Below are positions 16,828 to 25,143 of a stretch of 64,000 nt of DNA, piece after piece; the first letter of the stretch is position 1; every line of letters begins with the position of its first letter. A program made the position numbers and the translations under genes. The notes under the pieces were generated by a model. The model was not told where the DNA came from. It worked only from the letters and a program-made list of their open reading frames with translations, and did not search any database. Source of the stretch: Mycolicibacterium aurum (GTDB lineage: Bacteria > Actinomycetota > Actinomycetes > Mycobacteriales > Mycobacteriaceae); the NCBI GenBank assembly GCA_900078775.1, contig LT549889.1:5518001-5582000 (forward strand), read 5' to 3'.

Positions 16828-17745
16828 ATGACCACCATCATCGACTACATCCTCGACCTGTTCCGTAGCCCGAGCCTGGCCGGCGCCTTTGTGGCCGACC
16901 CCGAGCAGGCCATGCGCGACGCCGGCCTGCCCAACGTCACCGCCGCCCAGCTGCAGGCCGTCGCGGCCACCGCGGCCCCGGCCGGTTTGGCCCTCGGCGG
17001 CGGGGATCCGGTGCTCGGCCTGCAGCGCGCGGTCGCCGACCACCACAGCATCGCCACCTCGTTCGCGCCGATGTACGCCCCGCAGCGGACCTTCGCCCCG
17101 GAGACCGACATCGCCAGCCACAACCGGACCAACGCCGAGTTCATGAGCCCCGATCAGAGCTCGGGTGCCAACTCCCAGGTGGGCGGCTTCAACTTGGGCT
17201 TCGGTGACATCACCTTCGGCAACAAGACCACCACCACCGCCACCGACGGCGGCGTCATCGTCGACGGGCCGAACACCGGCACCGTCACCACCGGCGACGA
17301 CAACGTCGTCGGCGACGAGAACATCACCGGTGACGACAATGTGATCGGCCACGGCAACACCAAGGTGGACGTCGAGACCGGTAACCACTCGCCGGTCATC
17401 GTCGGGCACGGCAACGACGTCGAGGACAACTCGCAGACCGCCGGCGACGACATCATCTCCGATAACAAGGGCCCGGTGCTCAACGACGTCGACACCAGCG
17501 GCGGTAACGGCGGCGGTGCGGTGGCCGGCGGCGGCCTGCTCGGCGGCGGCCACGCCGACGGTGGTCACGGCGGCGGCGGTGGCGGGATCACCATCATCGA
17601 CAACTCCGGCGTACTGGACAACAGCGACGACGACAGCTCGGTCGTCACCGTCGTCGACACCGACATCGACAACTCGGTCGACAACTCCAACACCCTGGAC
17701 GTCGACAACACCATCGAGACCAACGTCGACGCCGGACTGTTCTAG
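16828..17745 (+). CDS. iniB: IniB, isoniazid-inducible protein with Gly/Asp/Asn repeats
   Basis: 305 residues, shorter than the roughly 480 of M. tuberculosis IniB. The N-terminal helical domain (IIDYILDLFRSPSLAGAFVADP to about residue 55) is shared with the preceding gene. From about residue 110 the protein becomes a series of short repeats (TTGDDNVVGDENITGDDNV, HGNDVEDNS), then a Gly/His-rich block (HADGGHGGGGGG) and a final Asp/Asn-Val-Thr region ending NVDAGLF. The D/N-rich turns at near-regular spacing suggest a beta-solenoid surface rather than an enzyme. GAGAGG precedes the ATG. It is first of iniB-iniA-iniC, which is induced by inhibitors of wall synthesis in mycobacteria; the biochemical role is unknown. 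Confidence 0.9.
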   Translation: MTTIIDYILDLFRSPSLAGAFVADPEQAMRDAGLPNVTAAQLQAVAATAAPAGLALGGGDPVLGLQRAVADHHSIATSFAPMYAPQRTFAPETDIASHNRTNAEFMSPDQSSGANSQVGGFNLGFGDITFGNKTTTTATDGGVIVDGPNTGTVTTGDDNVVGDENITGDDNVIGHGNTKVDVETGNHSPVIVGHGNDVEDNSQTAGDDIISDNKGPVLNDVDTSGGNGGGAVAGGGLLGGGHADGGHGGGGGGITIIDNSGVLDNSDDDSSVVTVVDTDIDNSVDNSNTLDVDNTIETNVDAGLF

Positions 17746-17760
17746 ATCCCGATCCCGATC

Positions 17761-17799
17761 CCGACTGGCGGGGACCGCTTCCTGGTCCCCGCCAGTCGG
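17761..17799 (+). other. strong 16-bp hairpin between iniB and iniA, no T-run
   Basis: CCGACTGGCGGGGACC (17761-17776) and its exact complement (17784-17799) enclose a seven-base loop. It follows a CCCGAT triple repeat and the iniB stop. Without a T-tract it is probably not a full terminator; it may attenuate read-through, or protect or process the mRNA so that iniB is expressed more than iniA. Confidence 0.7.
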
Positions 17800-17832
17800 C
17801 GCGCCTACGGTTGACGCTCAGGAGAGGACCTC

Positions 17833-19650
17833 ATGACCCCACCCGCGAGACCCACCAAGGTGATCGTCGAGCTCATCGACCACACCGTCAAGATCGCCGG
17901 CCTGTACGACCGCGCCGACCTGGTGGAGCGGTTGCGCATCGCCCGGGACCGGATCTCCGATCCGCAGATCCGGGTGGTCATCGCCGGTCAGCTCAAACAG
18001 GGCAAGAGTCAGCTGCTCAACTCGCTGCTCAATGTGCCCGTCGCCCGGGTCGGCGACGACGAGAGCACCGTGCTGGCCACCGTGGTCTACCACGCCGAGG
18101 AGCCGACCGCCCGGCTCGTGGTCGTCGGCGCGGACCCCGCCGAGGCCGAACTGATCGATATCGGCATGGCCGACCTCAAGGAGGACCTGCGCCGGGCACC
18201 GGCCGCCGGCGGACGTGAGGTGCTGCGCGTCGAGGTCGGGGTGCCCAGCCCGATGCTCAAGAACGGACTGGCGTTCATCGACACCCCCGGCGTCGGCGGG
18301 CACGGGCAGCCGCATCTGTCGGCCACCCTGGGCCTGCTGCCCGACGCCGACGCCGTCCTGATGGTCAGTGACACCAGCCAGGAATTCACCGAGCCGGAGC
18401 TGACCTTCATCCGCCAAGCCGTCGAGATCTGCCCACTGGCAACGGTCATCGCGACAAAGACCGACCTGTACGGGCACTGGCGCGACATCGTCGCGGTCAA
18501 CACCGGGCACCTGCGGCGGGCCGGTGTCGACATCCCGGTGATCCCGGCCAGTTCGGTGCTGCGCAGCCACGCCATCACCCTCAACGACAAGGAACTCAAC
18601 GAGGAGTCCAATTTCCCGGCCATCGTGAAGTTCCTGTCCGAGAAGGTGATGTCGCGGGAGAACGACCGGATCCGCGATCAGGTCCTCGGCGAGATCCGCG
18701 CCGCTGCAGAGCATCTCGCGCTCGCCGTCAGCAGCGAGCTGTCGGTGCTCAACGATCCGGGCGCCCGGGAACGGCTCACCGCCGAACTGGAACGGCGCAA
18801 GTCCGAAGCCCAGGACGCCTTGGCGCAGACGGCGCTGTGGCAACAGACCCTCAACGACGGCATCGCGGACCTGACCGCCGACGTCGACCACGATCTGCGC
18901 AACCGGTTCCGGCACATCACCGCGCACACCGAGACGGTGATCGACAACTGCGATCCCACCCTGCACTGGGCCGAGATCGGCACCGAACTGGAGAATGCGG
19001 TGGCCACCGCGGTCGGCGACAACTTCGTGTGGGCCTATCAGCGCGCCGAGGCGCTGGCCGCCGAGGTCGCCCGGTTGTTCACCGAGGCCGGTCTTGACGT
19101 GGTCGATCTGCCGGAGGTGAGCGCCCGCGACATGGGCGCCGGGCTCGGCGAATTCAAATCGGTGGCCCGGCTGGAGGCCAAACCCATCAAGGCCGGGCAC
19201 AAGGTGGTCACCGGGATGCGGGGTTCCTACGGCGGCATCCTGATGTTCGGCATGCTCACCTCGTTCGCCGGGCTGGGCATGTTCAACCCGCTGTCGCTGG
19301 GCGCCGGATTCCTGTTGGGCCGCAAGGCCTACAAGGAGGACATGGAGAACCGGATGCTGCGGGTGCGCAACGAGGCCAAGACCAACGCGCGCCGGTTCGT
19401 CGACGACGTCTCCTTCGTGGTGAACAAGGAGTCCCGGGATCGGCTCCGGGTCGTGCAGCGTCAGCTGCGTGACCACTACCGCGCCATCGCCAACCAGACC
19501 AGCCGGTCCCTCAATGAGTCGCTGCAGGCCACCCTGGCCGCGGCGAAAGTGGAGGAGGACCAGCGCAATACCCGGATCCGGGAGCTCGAACGCCAGCTCG
19601 ACATCCTCAAGCAGGTCGTCGACAACGTGGACAAGCTGGTGTCACCCTGA
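17833..19650 (+). CDS. iniA: IniA, dynamin-like GTPase
   Basis: 605-residue bacterial dynamin-like protein. GTPase motifs are G1 GQLKQGKS (52-59), G3 DTPGVGG starting at D150, and G4 TKTD (208-211). A helical stalk follows, and a hydrophobic membrane-insertion loop (ILMFGMLTSFAGLGMFNPLS, about 469-488) lies between its helices. The last 60 residues form a coiled coil (IRELERQLDILKQVVDNVD). The M. smegmatis orthologue has been shown structurally to be a dynamin-like membrane-fission protein, and iniA is linked to isoniazid and ethambutol tolerance. GGAGAGG lies ahead of the ATG. It acts at the cytoplasmic face of the membrane, probably with IniC, encoded 41 bases downstream. Length is slightly below the 640 of M. 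tuberculosis. Confidence 0.96.
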   Translation: MTPPARPTKVIVELIDHTVKIAGLYDRADLVERLRIARDRISDPQIRVVIAGQLKQGKSQLLNSLLNVPVARVGDDESTVLATVVYHAEEPTARLVVVGADPAEAELIDIGMADLKEDLRRAPAAGGREVLRVEVGVPSPMLKNGLAFIDTPGVGGHGQPHLSATLGLLPDADAVLMVSDTSQEFTEPELTFIRQAVEICPLATVIATKTDLYGHWRDIVAVNTGHLRRAGVDIPVIPASSVLRSHAITLNDKELNEESNFPAIVKFLSEKVMSRENDRIRDQVLGEIRAAAEHLALAVSSELSVLNDPGARERLTAELERRKSEAQDALAQTALWQQTLNDGIADLTADVDHDLRNRFRHITAHTETVIDNCDPTLHWAEIGTELENAVATAVGDNFVWAYQRAEALAAEVARLFTEAGLDVVDLPEVSARDMGAGLGEFKSVARLEAKPIKAGHKVVTGMRGSYGGILMFGMLTSFAGLGMFNPLSLGAGFLLGRKAYKEDMENRMLRVRNEAKTNARRFVDDVSFVVNKESRDRLRVVQRQLRDHYRAIANQTSRSLNESLQATLAAAKVEEDQRNTRIRELERQLDILKQVVDNVDKLVSP

Positions 19651-19691
19651 GCACTCCCCGTCGCTCCCTGCGCCCCTAAGCTGGGCTCGTC

Positions 19692-21197
19692 ATGAGCACC
19701 AGCGATCACGTGCGCGCCATCCTCGGTGGGACCATCGCCGCCTACCGGGCCGATCCCGCGTACCGGCAGCGCCCCGAGGTGCACGCCGAGCTGGAACAGA
19801 TCGGGCGCCGGCTCAACGAGCCGATGCGCATCGCGCTGGCCGGAACCCTCAAGGCCGGTAAATCCACACTGGTCAACGCGCTGGTCGGGGAGGACATCGC
19901 GCCCACCGACGCGACCGAGGCTACCCGCATCGTCACCCGGTTCCGGCACGGCCCGGCGCCGAGGGTGACCGCCAATCACCGCGACGGCACCCGCTCCAAC
20001 GTCCCCATCGCCCGGGCCGCGGGAGAACAGCGCAGCCTGACCTTCAGCTTCGCCGGCCTCGACCCCGATGGGATCGAGGACCTCGACGTCGAATGGCCCG
20101 CCGCCGAACTCATCGACACCACCATCATCGACACCCCGGGCACCTCCTCACTGTCCCGCGACGTCTCCCAGCGCACCCTGCGGCTGCTGGTCCCCGAGGA
20201 CGGTGTGCCGCGGGTGGACGCGGTGGTGTTCCTGCTGCGCACCCTCAACGCCGCCGATATCGCGCTGCTCAAACAGATCGGTGAACTCGTCGGCGGTACG
20301 GCCGGGGCCGCGGGCGCGCTCGGCGTCATCGGGGTGGCCTCGCGCGCCGACGAGATCGGTGCCGGGCGCATCGACGCCATGCTCTCGGCCCGCGACGTGG
20401 CCACCCGGTTCACCGCCGAGATGGACAGGACCGGCATCTGCCAGGCGGTGGTGCCGGTGTCCGGGTTGCTCGCGTTGACCGCGCGGACCCTGCGCCAGAG
20501 CGAGTTCGTGGCACTGGAGAAGCTGGCCGGGGTGCCGCCGACCGAGCTGGCCAAGGCGATGCTGAGCGCGGACCGGTTCGTCCGCGAGGACAGCGCGCTG
20601 CCGGTGGACGCCGCGACCCGCGCCGCGCTGCTGGAACGCTTCGGGATGTTCGGCATCCGGATCTCGATCGCGGTGCTCAGCGCCGGTATCAGCGATTCGG
20701 TGGCGCTGGCCGACGAACTGCTGGAGCGCAGCGGGCTGATCGCGCTGCGTGACGTCATCGACCAGCAGTTCGCGCAACGGTCCGATCTGCTCAAGGCACA
20801 CACCGCGCTGCTGTCGCTACGCCGCTTCGTCCAGGTCAACCCGGTGTACGCGAGCCGGCAGATCATGGCCGATATCGACCCGCTGCTGGCCGACACGCAT
20901 GCCTTCGAGGAACTCCGGCTGCTGAGCCAATTACGTTCCCGTGAAACCACTTTGACCGACGGCGAGATGGCCTCGCTGCGCCGTCTGATCGGCGGATCGG
21001 GAACCGACGCGGCCAGCCGGTTGGGGCTCGGGCCCCAGGTGCCCGATGACGGGCCGCGCGCCGCGTTCGCCGCCACTCAGCGTTGGCGGCGCCGCGCCGA
21101 ACACCCGCTCAACGATCCGTTCACCACCCGGGCCTGCCGGGCGGCGGTGCGCAGCGCGGAGGCCCTGGTGGCCGAGTTCCGCGCGATGGGCCGCTAA
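19692..21197 (+). CDS. iniC: IniC, second dynamin-like GTPase of the ini operon
   Basis: 501-residue dynamin-like protein close to the 493 of M. tuberculosis IniC. G1 is GTLKAGKS (51-58) and G3 is DTPGTSS (about 145-151); the G4 region is less clear (GVASRADE). The long helical C-terminal part lacks the strongly hydrophobic paddle seen in IniA. This suggests that IniC works as a partner, as in heteromeric bacterial dynamin pairs. No Shine-Dalgarno sequence precedes the ATG. A CCCCTAAG box at 19673-19680 and a TAAGCT element (19677-19682) lie nine bases before it, so an internal promoter related to the ini boxes is possible. Its stop overlaps the stop of the convergent gene by three bases. Confidence 0.94.
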   Translation: MSTSDHVRAILGGTIAAYRADPAYRQRPEVHAELEQIGRRLNEPMRIALAGTLKAGKSTLVNALVGEDIAPTDATEATRIVTRFRHGPAPRVTANHRDGTRSNVPIARAAGEQRSLTFSFAGLDPDGIEDLDVEWPAAELIDTTIIDTPGTSSLSRDVSQRTLRLLVPEDGVPRVDAVVFLLRTLNAADIALLKQIGELVGGTAGAAGALGVIGVASRADEIGAGRIDAMLSARDVATRFTAEMDRTGICQAVVPVSGLLALTARTLRQSEFVALEKLAGVPPTELAKAMLSADRFVREDSALPVDAATRAALLERFGMFGIRISIAVLSAGISDSVALADELLERSGLIALRDVIDQQFAQRSDLLKAHTALLSLRRFVQVNPVYASRQIMADIDPLLADTHAFEELRLLSQLRSRETTLTDGEMASLRRLIGGSGTDAASRLGLGPQVPDDGPRAAFAATQRWRRRAEHPLNDPFTTRACRAAVRSAEALVAEFRAMGR

Positions 21198-21607
21198 GGC
21201 GTCGGCGGCAGGTACACCGTCCGGGTCTCGTTGTGGCGGGCCCGCCGCTTCGAGGTCGTGGTCTGTTCCTCGCCGTCCTCCGCGCGGGTGGTCGAGGTCC
21301 GGGTCCGGGTCCTGGTGGTCGACGAGGTCGTCTCCGATGCCGACGGGTCGGTCACCTCGGTGATGTCGGTGGTCTCCACCGGTTTGGTGGTGGTGGCCCC
21401 CGACGTGGTGCCGGTGGTGGTCGTCACGCTGCTGGTGGTGCTGTCGTCGAACGGCGTCACATACTCCAGCGGGGCCGGATCGGTGCTGTTCACCTGGCGC
21501 ACCACGACCATCGTCAACCACACGATGAGGCCGATGGCCGCCAGCGCCGCGACGCTGGCCGCCAGCAGGGTGGGCGTTCGCTCATGCCACTTCGGATCGC
21601 CCGTCAC
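21194..21607 (-). CDS. single-pass membrane protein with Thr-rich outer tail
   Basis: About 137 residues. A short cytoplasmic start (VTGDPKWHERTP) leads to one membrane segment (LLAASVAALAAIGLIVWLTMVVV), then an outer region dominated by threonine and serine (TTSSVTTTTGTTSGATTTKP, ETTSSTTRTRTRTSTTR) ending TVYLPPTP. The layout resembles the anchor-plus-Thr tail of the Hsp70-like protein at 14029-15825. The GTG at 21607 is chosen because a TACTAT -10 element ends eight bases before it, fitting a leaderless transcript; a GTG six bases upstream is the alternative. No domain is recognised. The gene is convergent with iniC and only 22 bases downstream of the F420-type oxidoreductase gene. Confidence 0.7.
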   Translation of the reverse strand: MTGDPKWHERTPTLLAASVAALAAIGLIVWLTMVVVRQVNSTDPAPLEYVTPFDDSTTSSVTTTTGTTSGATTTKPVETTDITEVTDPSASETTSSTTRTRTRTSTTRAEDGEEQTTTSKRRARHNETRTVYLPPTP

Positions 21608-21629
21608 GGCCACCGATAGTAGCCGTGGG

Positions 21630-22571
21630 TCAGTCCAGCTGCCGGATGACCTCGGAGGCGAAGAACGCCAGGTGGTCGAGATCGGACATATCCAGCACCT
21701 GCAGGTAGACCCGCTGTACTCCGGCGCGGACGAAAGCGCCCAGCTTCTCCACGATCTCATCGGGCGTGCCGGCCACCGGTGAGTTGCCGCGCATCTCGTC
21801 GAGCTCACGCCCGATCGCCGCGGCCCGGCGGGTCAGTTCGGCTTCGTCGGCGCCCGCGCACAGCACGAAGGCCGCCGAGTACACCAGCGAGTCCGGGGCG
21901 CGCCCGGCCGCGGCGACCGCGGCGGCCACCCGGTCGTACTGGGCCGTCAGGTCTTCCAGCGACGCGAACGGGATATTGAACTCGTCGGCGAACTCCGCGG
22001 CGAGTGCCGGGGTGCGCTTGGGCCCACCCCCGCCGATGATGATCGGCGGGCGCGGTGACTGGGCCGGCTTGGGCAGCCCGGGGGAGTCCTGCACGGTGTA
22101 GTGCTTACCGGTGAAGTCGAAGGTCGCCCCGGCCGGTGTCTGCCACAGCCCGGTCAGGATGTGCAGCTGTTCGGTGAGCCGGTCGAAACGCTCGCCCAGC
22201 GGCGGGAACGGGATCGCGTACGCCTGGTGCTCGGACTCGAACCACCCGGCGCCGAGGCCGAGTTCGACTCGGCCACCGCTCATTTCGTCGACCTGCGCCA
22301 CCGCGATGGCCAGCGGCCCGGGGTACCGGAACGTCGCCGAGGTGACCATGGTGCCCAACCGGATGGAGCTGGTCTCCCGGGCGAGACCGGCCAGCGTCAC
22401 CCAGGCGTCGGTGGGGCCGGGCAGCCCGTCACCGCTCATCGCCAGGTAGTGGTCGGAACGGAAGAACGCGGAGTAGCCGAGCTGCTCGGCGGCCTTGGCC
22501 ACGGCCAGTTGATCGGCGTAGGTCGCGCCCTGCTGCGGTTCGACGAAGACGCGGAAGTCCAGAGATGCCAT
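21630..22571 (-). CDS. LLM-class F420-dependent oxidoreductase
   Basis: 313-residue luciferase-like monooxygenase-fold protein. It has the usual (beta/alpha)8 pattern: DFRVFVEPQQGATYADQLAVA at the start (two strands and a helix), SAFFRSDHYLAM, TSSIRLGTMVTSATFRYPG, and RVELGLGAGWFESEHQAYAI. A C-terminal AGTPDEIVEKLGAFVRAGVQRVYLQ completes the fold. The GxGAGW motif and the RSDHY segment are typical of actinobacterial members predicted to use coenzyme F420 rather than FMN. The substrate is unknown. It is followed at 22 bases by the Thr-rich membrane protein and preceded at 23 bases by the TIGR03085 gene, so the leftward run from lpqJ may be one operon. Confidence 0.9.
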   Translation of the reverse strand: MASLDFRVFVEPQQGATYADQLAVAKAAEQLGYSAFFRSDHYLAMSGDGLPGPTDAWVTLAGLARETSSIRLGTMVTSATFRYPGPLAIAVAQVDEMSGGRVELGLGAGWFESEHQAYAIPFPPLGERFDRLTEQLHILTGLWQTPAGATFDFTGKHYTVQDSPGLPKPAQSPRPPIIIGGGGPKRTPALAAEFADEFNIPFASLEDLTAQYDRVAAAVAAAGRAPDSLVYSAAFVLCAGADEAELTRRAAAIGRELDEMRGNSPVAGTPDEIVEKLGAFVRAGVQRVYLQVLDMSDLDHLAFFASEVIRQLD

Positions 22572-22594
22572 GCGGTCCAGCCTACGGCGGGCGG

Positions 22595-23218
22595 CTAGAG
22601 CCCGCGGCGGCTCGCCCGCACCGCGGCGACGGCCTCGGTGTCCCCGTCGAACGTCACCCGGGCCGGTTCGCGGCCCGCGGCGAACAACAGCAACTCGCCG
22701 GGCTCCCCGGTGACGGTGACCGGGGCGCCCTTGCCGGCGGTGGCCAGCACCTTGCCCGCGGGGGTGGCCAGGGATACCTTGGCCGGGGACTTGGACAGCG
22801 TCATCCGCGCGAACGAACTCACCTGGCGCGCCAGGGCCGAGGTCGTCTTCTCATCGAGAACCCTTGGCTCCCAAGAAGCTCCGGCGCGGCGCACGTCCTC
22901 GTGGTGGATGAACATCTCGGCGACGTTCACCAGCGGGTCGAGCAGGATGAACGGGGAGTACACCGGCGGGCCGGCCGCCACCTGGTCGAGCAGTTCGGCC
23001 CAGTCGGTGGAGGCGGTGACCTGATGCTGGACCCGCGCGGTGTAGCCGGCGAGTTGGGGCACCAGGATGCCCGGCGCGGCGTCCAGACGCCGTTCCCGGA
23101 CCACCAGATGCGCGGCCAGATCGCGGGCGTCCCAGCCCTCGCAGAGCGTCGGGGCGTCGGGACCGGCGGCGCGCATGGTGTCCACCAGTGCTGCGCGTTC
23201 TCTGCGAGCGACAGTCAT
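22595..23218 (-). CDS. TIGR03085-family DinB/MDMPI-fold protein
   Basis: 207 residues. The start MTVARRERAALVDTMRAAGP, the TLCEGWDARDLAAHLVVRER segment and the MFIHHEDVRRA motif are the signature of the TIGR03085 branch of the mycothiol-dependent maleylpyruvate isomerase fold. The three histidines (in AAHL and the HHED pair) are the probable metal ligands. Family members are common in actinobacteria and predicted to use mycothiol; the reaction is not known. The ATG overlaps the stop of lpqJ by one base (TGATG), so it is translationally coupled to the lipoprotein gene. The C-terminal strand-rich part (GKGAPVTVTGEPGELLLFAAG) is complete. Confidence 0.88.
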   Translation of the reverse strand: MTVARRERAALVDTMRAAGPDAPTLCEGWDARDLAAHLVVRERRLDAAPGILVPQLAGYTARVQHQVTASTDWAELLDQVAAGPPVYSPFILLDPLVNVAEMFIHHEDVRRAGASWEPRVLDEKTTSALARQVSSFARMTLSKSPAKVSLATPAGKVLATAGKGAPVTVTGEPGELLLFAAGREPARVTFDGDTEAVAAVRASRRGL

Positions 23219-23766
23219 CAGTACGTCTCTACCCCCTCGATGCGGACGAACATCCCATGCCCGGTTCCGTCATTGGTGAAACGGGTGCCTTCTTCCGAGG
23301 CCTCGATGGTCCAGCCCAGTGCGGTGTAGGTCCGGTAGTCCAGTGGCACCGTGGGGATGTCGCCGAGATTGCCCGAGATCCAGGTCACCGAGCCATCGGC
23401 GGTGACGTTGACGCCGTTGGCCGGAAAGCCGTCGATGTCCGGGGAGTTCTCGAACTCCGCCTCACACCCGACCGCGTCGGTGGTGAGCTGGCAGCGGGTC
23501 AGCCCCGACCTGGTCTCGATGTAGACGTAGCCGTTCTGCGGGGTCAGCGCCTGCGCGCCCGGCGGGACCGGGGTGCTCGACGGCGGCGCGCTCGGCGGGG
23601 TCGAGGTGGTGCGGCTCGGCCGGGAGGTCGGGAAATCCGGTTCGGTGCCCGACGGCGCCGAACCGACCGGGGTGCCGTCGGTGCTGTCGCTACACCCGCC
23701 CAGAATCACGGCGAGCACTACGGCGCCGGTCCCGATGCACGTCGCTACCCGTGTTGCCCTGCCCAT
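23218..23766 (-). CDS. lpqJ: lipoprotein LpqJ-like
   Basis: 182 residues with a lipoprotein signal: MGRATRVATCIGTGAVVLAV then ILGGC, where the cysteine is the lipidated residue (about 25). A Ser/Thr/Pro linker (PTSRPSRTTSTPPSAPPSST) leads to a compact domain with cysteines in TRCQLTTDAVGCEAEF, GVNVTADGSVTWISGNLGDI and a C-terminal MFVRIEGVETY. It occupies the place of Rv0344c, lpqJ, near iniC in M. tuberculosis. The function is unknown; it should sit on the outer face of the membrane. The ATG at 23766 has GGAG five bases upstream; an in-frame GTG directly before it is also possible. Confidence 0.85.
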   Translation of the reverse strand: MGRATRVATCIGTGAVVLAVILGGCSDSTDGTPVGSAPSGTEPDFPTSRPSRTTSTPPSAPPSSTPVPPGAQALTPQNGYVYIETRSGLTRCQLTTDAVGCEAEFENSPDIDGFPANGVNVTADGSVTWISGNLGDIPTVPLDYRTYTALGWTIEASEEGTRFTNDGTGHGMFVRIEGVETY

Positions 23767-23826
23767 CACGGCTCCGAGGCTACCGGGCCGACCGCCGTTT
23801 ACCCGGGTAGCGCACCGGCGCGGGGG

Positions 23827-25143
23827 CTACTGGTGCAGCATCAGCCGGACGGTCTCGGGCAGCGCGTTGACGGCCTCGGGTTCGTTGCCGAACTGCTCGA
23901 TGAGGACCACCTGGAGCTCGCCGACCACACCGCCGAGGATGGCGCCGACCGCGATCATGGTCGGTTCGTCGTCCTTGAACACCGGCCGCAGGATCGACTC
24001 GTACTCCTCGTTGGTGAGCTGACCCATCTTGTCGATGATGGTCTGCTCCAGGTCGAGCGCCTGCATGGCGTAGTCCTGGGCCTCCAGCAGGGTGGTGGGC
24101 AGCCGCTCCACCACCATCCGCACCAGGCCGTCCTTGAGGGCGTTGTAGCGCTGGGTGCCGACGGCGAGTTTGACCAGCGGCGTCGCGATCCCGGTCTGCG
24201 CGTCGATCGCGGCGCTGACCTCCTTGCCCACCAATGCGAACAGTTTGTCCGCGCCGGGGCCGCGCAGGATGCCGTCGAACAGGATCTCGGGGGAGAACAG
24301 GTCGTCGGCCAGGATCTTGGCGTAGTCGCGGGTGATCTTCTCGCGCTGCGCGTGCAGCAGCCCCTGGAACGGGATGAAGCCGAGGTACTTCTTCGGTTCG
24401 ATCGGCCGGAACAACATGTTCAGCGCGATGTAGTCACTGATGAATCCGACGCCGAACCCGAATGCCGGCATGATCCACGGGTTCTGGAACACCGCCCAGG
24501 CGAACATCTGCACGACGCCGATGACCAACCCGAAGTAGATACCGCTGCGGCGGACGAAGGCCATCGCGTCGTCGCCCATGCTGCGCATCAGCTTGTTGAG
24601 CTTGTCCTTGTTGCGGACCAGCGTTGTCACGGCGAGGAATTGGATGTCGACGAACCGCGGCAGATCCGCGCGCATCTCGTTGAGCAGCGACTCCACCACC
24701 CGCGGTGTCTCCTGCTCGATCCGCTTCTGGATCGCGCGCCGCCCGGCTTCGGGCAGCGAATCCCACAGGCCGGGCCGGATCTGTTCGGCGACCTCGCGGG
24801 AGATCTCGTCGATGGCCTCGGTCAGCGGGCCGCGCAGCGCCTCGACGGCCTCTTTCGCGTCCACGCGGTCGAGCAGTTCCTCGGGTTTGAGCAGGTTCTG
24901 GGTGAGCAGCTCGATGGTCTTGGAGCCCACCTTGCCGGCCCGTCGCGGCACGATGCCCTGCCAGCCGATCGGACCGATGCCCTTGAATTCCATTGGCCGG
25001 TAGAGCATCTCCACCGCGACGATCTTGGTGCTCCAGCCGACGAACGCCGCGATGAACGGCATGGACAGATAGATGAACCAGTTGACCTCGAAGTCGGCCA
25101 GGATCTCGGGCCAGGACTGCATGGCCAAAACGCTGTGGGTCAC
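23827..25143 (-). CDS. DUF445 family membrane protein
   Basis: 438 residues. A first membrane segment (FIYLSMPFIAAFVGWSTKIVAV) includes the NxxA/TK-type DUF445 signature and is followed by EMLYRPMEFKGIGPIGWQG. A central soluble helical domain comes next, then membrane segments IYFGLVIGVVQMFAWAVF and IMPAFGFGVGFISDYIAL with a second, repeated motif NMLFRPIEPKKYLGFIPFQG. A C-terminal segment TMIAVGAILGGVVGELQVV closes the protein. The repeated 'ALNMLFRP' half indicates the internal duplication typical of the family, whose role is unknown. The GTG at 25143 is preferred since it makes a GTGA overlap with the upstream stop; an ATG at 25122 is the alternative. Forms a coupled pair with the next entry. 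Confidence 0.88.
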   Translation of the reverse strand: MTHSVLAMQSWPEILADFEVNWFIYLSMPFIAAFVGWSTKIVAVEMLYRPMEFKGIGPIGWQGIVPRRAGKVGSKTIELLTQNLLKPEELLDRVDAKEAVEALRGPLTEAIDEISREVAEQIRPGLWDSLPEAGRRAIQKRIEQETPRVVESLLNEMRADLPRFVDIQFLAVTTLVRNKDKLNKLMRSMGDDAMAFVRRSGIYFGLVIGVVQMFAWAVFQNPWIMPAFGFGVGFISDYIALNMLFRPIEPKKYLGFIPFQGLLHAQREKITRDYAKILADDLFSPEILFDGILRGPGADKLFALVGKEVSAAIDAQTGIATPLVKLAVGTQRYNALKDGLVRMVVERLPTTLLEAQDYAMQALDLEQTIIDKMGQLTNEEYESILRPVFKDDEPTMIAVGAILGGVVGELQVVLIEQFGNEPEAVNALPETVRLMLHQ

